From: Thermodesulfobacteriota bacterium | GTDB taxonomy: Bacteria > Desulfobacterota > S145-22 | Direction: 5' to 3' | DNA: 11,089 bases | NCBI GenBank assembly: GCA_024763435.1 | Contig: JANTFN010000039.1 | Coordinates: forward strand, 1-11,089 | Part shown: positions 1 through 7,228 of the stretch, piece by piece | How positions within the stretch are numbered: the first letter of the stretch is position 1 | How the letters are laid out: every line of letters begins with the position of its first letter | The notes under the pieces: generated by a model | Told to the model about the DNA's origin: nothing | The model's database searches: none | The model's input: the letters and a program-made list of their open reading frames with translations, nothing else | Program-made: the position numbers and the translations under genes

Positions 1-2
1 GG

Positions 3-1760
3 ACCGGTTATTATAGGCTTTTCATCTATTTGAGTGTCATATCCGCCATGATTTTTTATATATACGTGTTTGTTTTTGGCGGTGTCGGCAATACCGCGTT
101 TGTCTGGTATTATACCTTTCCGCTTTTTTCCCTGTTTCTTCTTGGAACTATTCAGGGAAGTATCCTGACCTTAATTCTTTTCGCCGTGGCCCTGGCATTC
201 TTTGTTGTAAACCCGAGCAAGCCATATTTCGCCACCTACCCCCTTGATCTGAAATTACGCTTTATCCCTTCTTTTATCTCAGTGTATATCTTTGCATACG
301 TTTTTGAATACCTCCGCAAAAAGACGCAAGAAAAACTGGAGGCATCCCAATTTGAACTGGAGGGGAAGGTTATTGAGAGGACCGCCGAATTAAAACAGTT
401 AAATGTCAGCTTGTTGGAGGAAATTAGAGAGAGGAAGCGCATGGAAAAGGCGCTTCAAAATTCCAATAATCTTTTTGTAACTGTGTTGAACAGTATTGCT
501 GCAAACATATTTGCAGTCGATTTCAACACATATGAAATTCTATTCGTTAACAATGCCATGATCGATACTTTTGGGATGGATTTAACAGGAAAGATTTGCT
601 GGCGCGATATTCGGCATCAAAAAGGCCCTTGCAGAAATTGTAATGACCTGCTTCACATGCTCTCAGAGAGTAAGAAAGAAAAAGTTTTTGTTACGGAAAG
701 ACAGGATCCAATAACAGGGAAATGGTATGTAGATTACGACAGAATGATTCGATGGATAGATGGCCGCGATGTCCGAATAAGTATGTCAGTAGATATTACA
801 GAACGTAAGACGGCTGAAAAGGAACTTCAAAAATTAAAGAATGAGCTTGAAAATAAGGTGACACGGCGAACGGAGGAACTTGCTCAGAAAAATAAATCCC
901 TTGAAAATGAAATAAAGGTGCGTTTGCGTGCCGAACGTGAGCTGGAAATGGCAAAGATCGAGGCTGAGGGGGCCAACCGCGCCAAGAGCGAATTTCTAGC
1001 CAACATGAGCCATGAGCTGAGAACGCCCTTGAATGCTATTATCGGTTTTTCAGAGGTTTTGATTGACAAATACTTTGGGGAGTTGAATCCCACACAGGAA
1101 GAGTATTTAAACGATGTGCTGTCAAGCAGTCGGCATCTCCTGGAACTGATAAACGATATCCTGGATCTTTCTAAGGTGGAAGCCGGAAAGTTCGAACTGG
1201 AACCCGCGGAGGTGGATCTGAAGGACCTTCTGGTCAACAGCCTCACCATGGTCAAGGAAAAGAGCCTCAAGCACGGCATCGAGATTTCACTGGATATAAA
1301 TGGTATCCCTGAGGTTATTCAAGCCGATGAGCGAAAACTTAAACAGATCATGTATAATCTTCTGTCGAACGCAGTGAAGTTTACGCCGGATGGTGGGAGG
1401 ATTCGCGTTACGGCAGATTTAGTCGATGAATCAAGGCTTCTTTCAGGACGTAGCCATGAAAGCGGTCCCGGCCAGTGGTTGCAGGCCCTGGAGCTGGGGA
1501 AAGGCTCTTCCATGAAATTCACGCGGGTATCCGTAACAGACACCGGTATTGGCATCAGAGCTGAGGATCTTGAAAGGATTTTCAACCCGTTTGAACAGGC
1601 TGAAGGTTCGGCAAGTCGCAGGTATCAGGGGACCGGGCTAGGGTTGTCCCTGACCAGGCGCCTGGTTGAACTCCATGGGGGTTATGTCTGGGCTGAGAGC
1701 GGCGGGGAAGGAAAGGGGAGCAGGTTTACCATAATTTTACCCTTGGTGTTAACGACATGA
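3..1760 (+). CDS. Membrane PAS-containing sensor histidine kinase (5' end cut off by window)
   Basis: Senses a signal and autophosphorylates a histidine with ATP, then passes phosphate to receiver proteins. The reading frame is open to the left edge, and residues encoded before the TTG at 30 are hydrophobic, so the true start is probably upstream. Residue numbers here count from that TTG. Residues 1-93 hold about four membrane segments; 94-145 are a charged coiled coil; 146-258 a PAS domain ending in an SVDITERK-type motif; 260-316 a second coiled coil. The DHp domain carries the H-box with phosphoacceptor His328, and the ATP-binding domain shows the N box (NLLSNAVKF), G1 (DTGIGI), F (FNPFEQ) and G2 (GTGLGL) boxes. 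There is no receiver of its own, so its target must be another protein, plausibly those encoded just downstream. The PAS domain has three cysteines (190, 201, 204). The stop overlaps the next start as ATGA. The kinase assignment is firm; the ligand is unknown. Confidence 0.93.
   Translation, partial: TGYYRLFIYLSVISAMIFYIYVFVFGGVGNTAFVWYYTFPLFSLFLLGTIQGSILTLILFAVALAFFVVNPSKPYFATYPLDLKLRFIPSFISVYIFAYVFEYLRKKTQEKLEASQFELEGKVIERTAELKQLNVSLLEEIRERKRMEKALQNSNNLFVTVLNSIAANIFAVDFNTYEILFVNNAMIDTFGMDLTGKICWRDIRHQKGPCRNCNDLLHMLSESKKEKVFVTERQDPITGKWYVDYDRMIRWIDGRDVRISMSVDITERKTAEKELQKLKNELENKVTRRTEELAQKNKSLENEIKVRLRAERELEMAKIEAEGANRAKSEFLANMSHELRTPLNAIIGFSEVLIDKYFGELNPTQEEYLNDVLSSSRHLLELINDILDLSKVEAGKFELEPAEVDLKDLLVNSLTMVKEKSLKHGIEISLDINGIPEVIQADERKLKQIMYNLLSNAVKFTPDGGRIRVTADLVDESRLLSGRSHESGPGQWLQALELGKGSSMKFTRVSVTDTGIGIRAEDLERIFNPFEQAEGSASRRYQGTGLGLSLTRRLVELHGGYVWAESGGEGKGSRFTIILPLVLTT
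976..1740 (+). repeat. Duplicated kinase core, copy 1
   Basis: This covers the DHp and ATP-binding domains of the first kinase. It aligns with 2388-3151 at a near-constant offset of about 1412 bases. Identical DNA runs longer than 20 bases recur, for example around 1141-1170, 1233-1261 and 1560-1585. The similarity is lost on the 5' side of the domain and drops around 1425-1505. It looks like a tandem duplication of the catalytic module joined to different sensors. Confidence 0.8.
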
Positions 1761-3172
1761 AAAACCCACTGAAAAATAATGAGCGAAGACGATATTTGTT
1801 GCTAAAAAACACCACATTAGCATCGGTAGGTTATGCGCTGCCGATCGGTGCCTTGGCGATTCTCAAAATGTTAGACCTGGTCAGTTACGAATATCGCAAT
1901 GTGATTATCATTTCACTATGGGTCCTGTTATCCCGCCTTATATCCTATGTTATTATAAAAAAGCGGCGTGAGATCACAGTTTCTTTTGCCAGTTCTGTTT
2001 TATGGTATGAGTTGTTCAATTGGATGATTATTTTTATCTACCTTACCACGTTTCTGAACGAAATTCGTATTGCGGCTTTGTTTTTTGCCTTTATAGGCAT
2101 TATTTTTCTTCTTACTAACGCTGGCTTCATCCCTTCTTTACTGTTAACTATTGCCGTGGCAGTCAGTTATACGAGTGTGTCCTATCTCCAAATCACCTAT
2201 GGCCAACAAGCCGGCTCTTTTAATTACGAACTCCTCTATGTCAGCCTTTTTTTCATGGCCGCCTTATACCTTTCCTTTGCCGCTGGCATGTTTAAACGCC
2301 AACGGCAGGAAGTGGTAGAGGCCAAGCGGAAAGCCGAAAGCAATATGAAAAATTTGATGATTGCCAAAAAACGCACCGATGCCGCAAACAGGGCCAAGAG
2401 TGACTTTCTGGCCAACATGAGCCATGAGTTGCGAACACCGCTGAATCATATTATCGGGTTCACGGAATTGATGGCGGACAAACATTTTGGAGCACTGAAC
2501 GAAACACAGGAAGAGTATCTTAATGATGTGTTGACAAGCAGTCGGCATCTCCTGTCACTGATAAACGATATCCTGGATCTTTCCAAGGTGGAAGCCGGAA
2601 AGCTTGAACTGAAACCTGCAAAGGTAGACCTGAAGGCCCTTTTGGCCAACAGCCTCACCATGGTCAAGGAAAAGAGTCTCAGACACGACATCAAGATTTC
2701 ACTGGATATAAACGACGCTCCCGAGACCATTCAGGCGGATGAGCGAAAACTTAAACAGATCCTATATAATCTTCTGTCAAACGCAGTGAAGTTTACGCCG
2801 GAAAAGGGAGAGGTTCACATTAAGGGGGATCTGGTGGATGGGTCAAGGCTTCTTGCAGAGAGAGACAATGGGGAAAATCTTGACCCGTGGTTCCGGTCAC
2901 TGAACCTGGATCAGGGGTCTTCCATGAAATTCGTGCGGGTATCCGTGACAGACACCGGTATTGGCATCAGGGCTGAGGATCTTGAAAGGATTTTCAAGCC
3001 GTTTGAACAGGCTGAAAGCTCAGCAAGTCGCAGGTACCAGGGTACTGGTCTGGGGCTTTCCCTGACCAGACGCCTCATTGAGCTCCACCAGGGAACCATC
3101 TGGGCTGAGAGCTCAGGAGAGGGGCGTGGAAGTACCTTCAGTTTTGCGATACCGGTCAAGAATAAATCATAG
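1757..3172 (+). CDS. Membrane sensor histidine kinase, paralogue of the preceding kinase
   Basis: A 471-residue sensor kinase. Six likely membrane segments (about 19-38, 47-67, 85-100, 103-120, 122-145, 157-178) form an integral membrane sensor with short loops and no large periplasmic domain. A short charged helix (180-212) leads to the DHp domain with His223 in the H-box, then an ATP-binding domain with complete N, G1, F and G2 boxes. There is no PAS domain or receiver. From the DHp domain to the end it is about three quarters identical by eye to the upstream kinase, with long identical DNA runs, whereas the membrane part is unrelated. The ATG overlaps the upstream stop (ATGA) and lacks a strong Shine-Dalgarno sequence, so translation is probably coupled. 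The likely partners are the receivers encoded next. Kinase function is clear; the signal sensed is unknown. Confidence 0.95.
   Translation: MKNPLKNNERRRYLLLKNTTLASVGYALPIGALAILKMLDLVSYEYRNVIIISLWVLLSRLISYVIIKKRREITVSFASSVLWYELFNWMIIFIYLTTFLNEIRIAALFFAFIGIIFLLTNAGFIPSLLLTIAVAVSYTSVSYLQITYGQQAGSFNYELLYVSLFFMAALYLSFAAGMFKRQRQEVVEAKRKAESNMKNLMIAKKRTDAANRAKSDFLANMSHELRTPLNHIIGFTELMADKHFGALNETQEEYLNDVLTSSRHLLSLINDILDLSKVEAGKLELKPAKVDLKALLANSLTMVKEKSLRHDIKISLDINDAPETIQADERKLKQILYNLLSNAVKFTPEKGEVHIKGDLVDGSRLLAERDNGENLDPWFRSLNLDQGSSMKFVRVSVTDTGIGIRAEDLERIFKPFEQAESSASRRYQGTGLGLSLTRRLIELHQGTIWAESSGEGRGSTFSFAIPVKNKS
2388..3151 (+). repeat. Duplicated kinase core, copy 2
   Basis: This is the second copy of the module at 976-1740, covering the DHp and ATP-binding domains of the second kinase. 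A shorter, more diverged third copy of only the DHp part lies at about 5736-5920 in the ATPase-less kinase-like gene. Confidence 0.8.
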
Positions 3173-3181
3173 GAGTGTTTT

Positions 3182-4990
3182 ATGGCGGCCAAGCGCGTAC
3201 TTGTTATTGAGGACAATGATTTAAACAGAAAGCTTTTCTGTGCTATTCTTAAGATGGGGCATTACGAGACCCTTGGGGCGGTTGACGCGGAAACCGGATT
3301 GAAAATTGCGGAGGAACATCGACCGGACCTGATTCTAATGGATATCCAGCTCCCGGGAATGGATGGTCTCAGCGCCACCCGGTTGATAAAAAAAGCTCCG
3401 AACCTCCAGGGGATTCCGGTCATTGCGCTTACCGCCTATGCCATGCCGGAGGATGAGCAAAAAGCCCTGAACGCAGGATGCAGTGGATATATCAGCAAAC
3501 CGGTTGATACGCGAAACTTTCTGGACAGGCTGACGCCGTTTCTGCAGCCGACAAACGCCGGGCAGGCGGGGGAAGATTGGTTTGATCATAAAAAGAAGAT
3601 TTTGATTGTGGATGATAATTCTTCAAACATAAAAATATTACGCGCCAAGCTCGTTTCAGAAAACTATAAAATCAGTAACGCAATGGATGGGGAAGAAGCG
3701 TTGAGAAAGGTGGCTGAAGCTCCCCCGGACTTGATTCTGCTTGATGTCATGATGCCCGGAATGGATGGTTTTGAGGTAACACGACGCCTGAAAAAGAACC
3801 CTGAGACTAAAGATATTCCCGTTATTCTTGTTACCGCACTTGACGAGGAGAGGCATAAAGCAGAAGGGCTGGAAGCGGGTGCCGATGATTTTTTAAACAA
3901 ACCGGTCAATACAATTGAACTTCAGGCGAGGGTCAATTCCCTGTTACGCCTCAAGGGATACAAAGATCAGCTGGAAGTGCATAACCAATGTGAGAAAAGG
4001 TTTTCAGCTTACTCAGGGTCGGAAAGGGCGCAAAAAACACTGGAAGATTCCCCTGCCCTTCTGCTGGCGGAGGATAATGAAAAGGACGCCAAGCTCTTGA
4101 AGAATTACCTGGACGGGCTGCCCTACAGGGTTCACTGGGTGAGAAACGGGCAAGAGGTTTTGAAAAGTATAAGCAGCGATAAAGTGGATATTATTCTTCT
4201 TGACGTCCTTCTTCCGGAAAAAGACGGCTTTGAAATTTGCCGGCAGGTCAAGGAATCGGCAACGACAAGAGATATCCAGGTTCTTATGGTTACTTGTCTG
4301 AAAGATCTGCAGAGTAAGCTGAAGGGCATCGATTCCGGGGCGGATGACTACCTTATAAAACCCGTTAACAGGCAAGAACTTCTTGCCCGTCTCAGGGCGT
4401 TGATAGAAAAGAAGAGATATATCGAGCGATTGCACAAAAAGTACGATGCGGCATTTTCGACCGCGATTACAGATGAGTTGTCTGGCCTGTACAATCGTTC
4501 CTATGCAGATCATTTCCTGGAGATTGAGATAAAACGGGCACAGCGCCAAAAGACCCAGGTGGCCTTATTAATGATGGATCTTGATGATTTTAAACGTCAC
4601 AATGATCTTTTTGGCCATCAAACAGGAGACCGGATACTGAAGGAAGTAGGTAGAAAAATAAGAGGGAGTATTCGCGAAACGGACCTCGCCGCACGTTATG
4701 GAGGCGAGGAGTTTCTGGTTGTGCTCCCGGGAACGGGTCGAGAGGGGGCCATGCTGGTTGCAGAGAAGTGCCGGATGGCTATTCAGACAATCCAGATAAC
4801 GGGCGCAGAAGAGTTAAAAGAAGGCGTGCCTTTGGTAACCGCGAGTATAGGCGTGGCGATTTATTCTAATGACGATCAGAGCCCTGAATCTCTTGTCGGA
4901 GCCGCGGATAAGGCCCTCTATGCGGCCAAACGAAATGGGAAAAATAGGGTTAAAGCATGGGAAGCCGATGGCTTGCCTGATGGGGCATAG
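3182..4990 (+). CDS. Response regulator diguanylate cyclase with three receiver domains (REC-REC-REC-GGDEF)
   Basis: A soluble 602-residue regulator predicted to make cyclic di-GMP from two GTP. Receiver 1 (about 3-122) has acid-pocket E10/D11, phosphoacceptor D54, T84 and K106, and resembles DivK-type single receivers. Receiver 2 (about 137-262) has D144/D145, D188, T218 and K240. Receiver 3 (about 291-415) has E297/D298, D341, T371 and K393. All three therefore look able to accept phosphate. The GGDEF domain (about 430-597) keeps metal ligand D466, the GGEEF signature at 507-511 and, exactly five residues before it, RETD (498-501), the RxxD product-inhibition site. PleD of Caulobacter has only two receivers, so this is a longer relative. 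An AGGAG at 3171-3175 overlaps the upstream stop and sits six bases before the ATG. This is the only obvious output protein of the cluster. Confidence 0.95.
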   Translation: MAAKRVLVIEDNDLNRKLFCAILKMGHYETLGAVDAETGLKIAEEHRPDLILMDIQLPGMDGLSATRLIKKAPNLQGIPVIALTAYAMPEDEQKALNAGCSGYISKPVDTRNFLDRLTPFLQPTNAGQAGEDWFDHKKKILIVDDNSSNIKILRAKLVSENYKISNAMDGEEALRKVAEAPPDLILLDVMMPGMDGFEVTRRLKKNPETKDIPVILVTALDEERHKAEGLEAGADDFLNKPVNTIELQARVNSLLRLKGYKDQLEVHNQCEKRFSAYSGSERAQKTLEDSPALLLAEDNEKDAKLLKNYLDGLPYRVHWVRNGQEVLKSISSDKVDIILLDVLLPEKDGFEICRQVKESATTRDIQVLMVTCLKDLQSKLKGIDSGADDYLIKPVNRQELLARLRALIEKKRYIERLHKKYDAAFSTAITDELSGLYNRSYADHFLEIEIKRAQRQKTQVALLMMDLDDFKRHNDLFGHQTGDRILKEVGRKIRGSIRETDLAARYGGEEFLVVLPGTGREGAMLVAEKCRMAIQTIQITGAEELKEGVPLVTASIGVAIYSNDDQSPESLVGAADKALYAAKRNGKNRVKAWEADGLPDGA

Positions 4991-5007
4991 AAAAAAGGGG
5001 AATATTT

Positions 5008-5964
5008 GTGGAATCAAACGATGCTTTTCTTAAGACAGGCGGGAATAAGTATCTTTCGCCTGATCATTTAAGCGTCCTTAACAAAAGACATTTTTACGGG
5101 TCATGGATTCGTTCCGGGGCAGCCGCTTTTATGTGGTTATTCGCCCTTGCGGGATATATCAGCCATACGCTTGGCGTGAAAACATTCTGGGGAATTACGT
5201 TTACCGTATTTTTTATGATAGGAATGAATATCCCCGTCCTGGTTATTTTGGGCCACATATCCCGAAAGCGCACCTATACGCTGTTTTCCCTGTTTATCAA
5301 TTTTCTTGAGATTATAAGTTACACAACGATTATCTTTTTCCTGGGAGGCACAAGGGCAGGGCACATGACGCTTATGTATGCCGCTGTTATTGCCTATATC
5401 GGGGTCGTCAGCCTAAGGAAAAAGCTTGTATTTGTCGTTTCCGGCTTATGTTTATTTTCTTTTGATATGATGGCTGCCCTCGAGTACCTGGGCATCATTG
5501 ATATAACCTCATTCACCCACAATATTAAAATTCAATGGTCGACTGAGGTTCTGAATGTTTTTATCATTAACGGCCTGATTATCGTTATTACTTTTATCAT
5601 TTCCTATACAGTAAGCCTCCTGGAAAAAAATCGCAAAGCGTTCCGGAGAAAAAACCAAGAGCTTCTTGAGGCTACTTCCGACTTAAAGAAGAAAAACGCC
5701 GACTTGAAAGATACAATGAAATCACTTGAAAAGGCCAACAAGGCAAAATCAGAATTTTTCGCGAATATGAGCCACGAACTCCGAACACCCCTGAACCATA
5801 TCATCGGCTTTACCGAGATGATCGTGGACAAGCGGTGCGGCGAATTGAATGAGACGCAGAAAGAATATTTGAACAACGCCCTTGAAAGCAGCCACCATCT
5901 TTTGTCACTGATTAAAAAGCTTTTAAACACCTCTGTATCGCCGCCTGACACAAAAGGAGGATAA
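5008..5964 (+). CDS. Membrane histidine-kinase-like protein with DHp domain but no ATP-binding domain
   Basis: A 318-residue protein with six likely membrane segments (about 34-54, 60-84, 91-112, 119-136, 139-162, 181-205), a charged coiled coil (206-243) and a DHp domain whose H-box keeps the phosphoacceptor His256. Its DHp helices closely match those of the two upstream kinases (GELNETQ and SSHHLLSLI segments), but the protein ends about 62 residues after His256. No N, G1, F or G2 box follows, and the next gene begins three bases after the stop, so the domain is absent rather than frameshifted nearby. The GTG start is supported by AAAAAAGGGG ending seven bases upstream. By inference it could be phosphorylated in trans or form mixed dimers with the related kinases, act as a phosphotransfer intermediate or phosphatase-like sensor, or be a decayed kinase. 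The intact frame and good ribosome-binding site favour a functional protein. Confidence 0.88.
   Translation: MESNDAFLKTGGNKYLSPDHLSVLNKRHFYGSWIRSGAAAFMWLFALAGYISHTLGVKTFWGITFTVFFMIGMNIPVLVILGHISRKRTYTLFSLFINFLEIISYTTIIFFLGGTRAGHMTLMYAAVIAYIGVVSLRKKLVFVVSGLCLFSFDMMAALEYLGIIDITSFTHNIKIQWSTEVLNVFIINGLIIVITFIISYTVSLLEKNRKAFRRKNQELLEATSDLKKKNADLKDTMKSLEKANKAKSEFFANMSHELRTPLNHIIGFTEMIVDKRCGELNETQKEYLNNALESSHHLLSLIKKLLNTSVSPPDTKGG
5953..5960 (+). promoter_or_regulatory. Strong ribosome-binding site for the receiver-kinase hybrid
   Basis: AAAGGAGG lies seven bases before the GTG at 5968 and inside the last codons of the ATPase-less kinase gene, where it encodes part of the terminal Thr-Lys-Gly-Gly. 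It fixes the start of the downstream gene and is the best Shine-Dalgarno match I noticed in the window. Confidence 0.8.
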
Positions 5965-5967
5965 AGC

Positions 5968-7116
5968 GTGAAAAGACCCATAGTATTGATCGTTGATGAT
6001 GAGGAACGAAACCTGAAGCTTCTCCGGGCATTTTTAGCACGGGAGAATTATGACATCCGTTCGGCTCTAAGGGGAGAAACCGCCCTTCAAATTGTTTCGG
6101 AATCTCACCCCGATATCATTCTGACGGATGTTATGATGCCAGGCCTGAATGGTTTTGAAATGTGCAGAAAAATCAAGGAAAATGATAAAACGAAAATGAT
6201 TCCCGTGGTAATGGTAACCGCCCTCAATGAAAAGAAGCACCACATGCTCGCCATGGAGGCGGGTGCAGACGATTTTCTCAGCAAGCCGGTGGACAGGATT
6301 GAGCTATTGGTCCGTGTCAAGTCAATGCTCCGCATTAAGCGGTATCAGGACGAAATTCTACAAAGCAAAAAGGTCATCGAAGATAAAAACAGGGCACTTC
6401 AAAAACTTCAAAAAACGCGAGAGGGGCTGGTTCATATGATAATTCATGATTTGAGAAACCCTCTCTCGGCGATTTCTGGTTACCTTGAGCTGATCAATCT
6501 GCGAAGAGATGAGATGCCGGACAAGGTGACTGGAAACATAAAGGCATGTCTCGATCTGTGCGAGAACCTTGAAGATATGATTCAGGGCCTCCTTGATATC
6601 TACAAAATGGAAAATGGAAATTTTACTCTCAAAAAAGAGCTGTGCGACTCACTGTCACTGGTCAAGGAGCAGATTAACCAGTTTTCAACCCTGGTGCAAG
6701 TAAAGGGAATTACTTTAGAGATGCGGCACGATCCGGATATTCCCTTAGTTAACCTGGATAGAAATGTTATTTCAAGAGTTCTCGGTAATCTTCTGGCAAA
6801 CGCCATTCGGCATACCCCATCGGGAGGGCATATTATCCTTGGAGCAGCCCTTATGCCTGGAGGTCAAAAACTTCGGATTACGGTAAGGGATAATGGGGAG
6901 GGCCTTCCGGAAAAATATCATAAAAAGGTTTTTGAGATGTTTGAACAGGTCGCGTTACGGGAAGCGGGCGCCAAAACAGGGTCAAGCGGATTGGGCCTTG
7001 CCTTCTGTAAAATGGCCATATCGGCTCATGGTGGCGAAATTTGGGTTGATAGTAAAGGAGCGGGGGAAGGAAGTACCTTTGGTTTTACAATTCCCATCGG
7101 GACTGAAACAGATTAA
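5968..7116 (+). CDS. Soluble hybrid: receiver domain followed by histidine kinase (REC-HisKA-HATPase)
   Basis: A 382-residue cytoplasmic protein without membrane segments. The N-terminal receiver (about 3-122) has acid pocket D10/D11, phosphoacceptor D54, T84 and K106, and resembles receiver 2 of the upstream cyclase. A coiled linker (about 120-155) leads to a DHp domain of the HDLRNPL type with His160, then an ATP-binding domain with N box (NLLANAIRHT), G1 (DNGEGL), F (FEMFEQ) and G2 (GSSGLGLAF) boxes. With the receiver in front of the kinase, it can take phosphate from another kinase and adjust its own activity, so it is a natural relay node downstream of the membrane sensors. Its kinase core is clearly different from the duplicated cores at 976-3150. 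The GTG start lies seven bases after a near-perfect AAAGGAGG located at the end of the preceding gene. Direction of phosphate flow is not visible from sequence. Confidence 0.94.
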   Translation: MKRPIVLIVDDEERNLKLLRAFLARENYDIRSALRGETALQIVSESHPDIILTDVMMPGLNGFEMCRKIKENDKTKMIPVVMVTALNEKKHHMLAMEAGADDFLSKPVDRIELLVRVKSMLRIKRYQDEILQSKKVIEDKNRALQKLQKTREGLVHMIIHDLRNPLSAISGYLELINLRRDEMPDKVTGNIKACLDLCENLEDMIQGLLDIYKMENGNFTLKKELCDSLSLVKEQINQFSTLVQVKGITLEMRHDPDIPLVNLDRNVISRVLGNLLANAIRHTPSGGHIILGAALMPGGQKLRITVRDNGEGLPEKYHKKVFEMFEQVALREAGAKTGSSGLGLAFCKMAISAHGGEIWVDSKGAGEGSTFGFTIPIGTETD

Positions 7117-7127
7117 GGGCTTTACAG

Positions 7128-7156
7128 TTGATACATTTGGACAACATGGAAATATT
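7128..7156 (+). promoter_or_regulatory. Possible sigma70-like promoter for the transglutaminase-like gene pair
   Basis: TTGATA (7128-7133; five of six match to TTGACA) is followed after 17 bases by AATATT (7151-7156; four of six match to TATAAT) in the 112-base gap between the signalling cluster and the exported gene pair. This is the largest gap in the window and a sensible place for a separate promoter. The -10 match is weak and such sites occur by chance, so this is tentative. I saw no hairpin with a T-run after the kinase stop, so read-through from upstream is equally possible. Confidence 0.28.
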
Positions 7157-7215
7157 TCGCAAGAAAAGCAGAAAAACAGGACAAAAGAGTCGCTTGTAAC
7201 CTCAAAACTTTTATT

Positions 7216-7220
7216 CGGAG
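7216..7220 (+). promoter_or_regulatory. Ribosome-binding site supporting the GTG start at 7229
   Basis: CGGAG sits eight bases before the GTG at 7229. Together with the signal peptide that begins there, it favours this start over in-frame codons further upstream that overlap the kinase gene. Confidence 0.55.
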
Positions 7221-7228
7221 AAACCCAC

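Noticed and set aside
5965..7116. A frameshift separating the ATPase-less kinase from its own ATP-binding domain
   Set aside because: The only ATP-binding domain downstream belongs in frame to the receiver-kinase, which has its own receiver, DHp domain and strong ribosome-binding site. No spare N, G1 or G2 box was found between the two genes.
6893..7228. N-terminal extension of the transglutaminase-like gene back to 6893
   Set aside because: It would overlap 224 bases of the receiver-kinase ATP-binding domain in another frame, and it would bury a clear signal peptide that starts at the GTG at 7229 with its own ribosome-binding site.
7117..7228. Cyclic di-GMP riboswitch in the gap before the exported gene pair
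   Set aside because: I could not find the conserved GEMM-type motifs or a matching paired structure in the gap.
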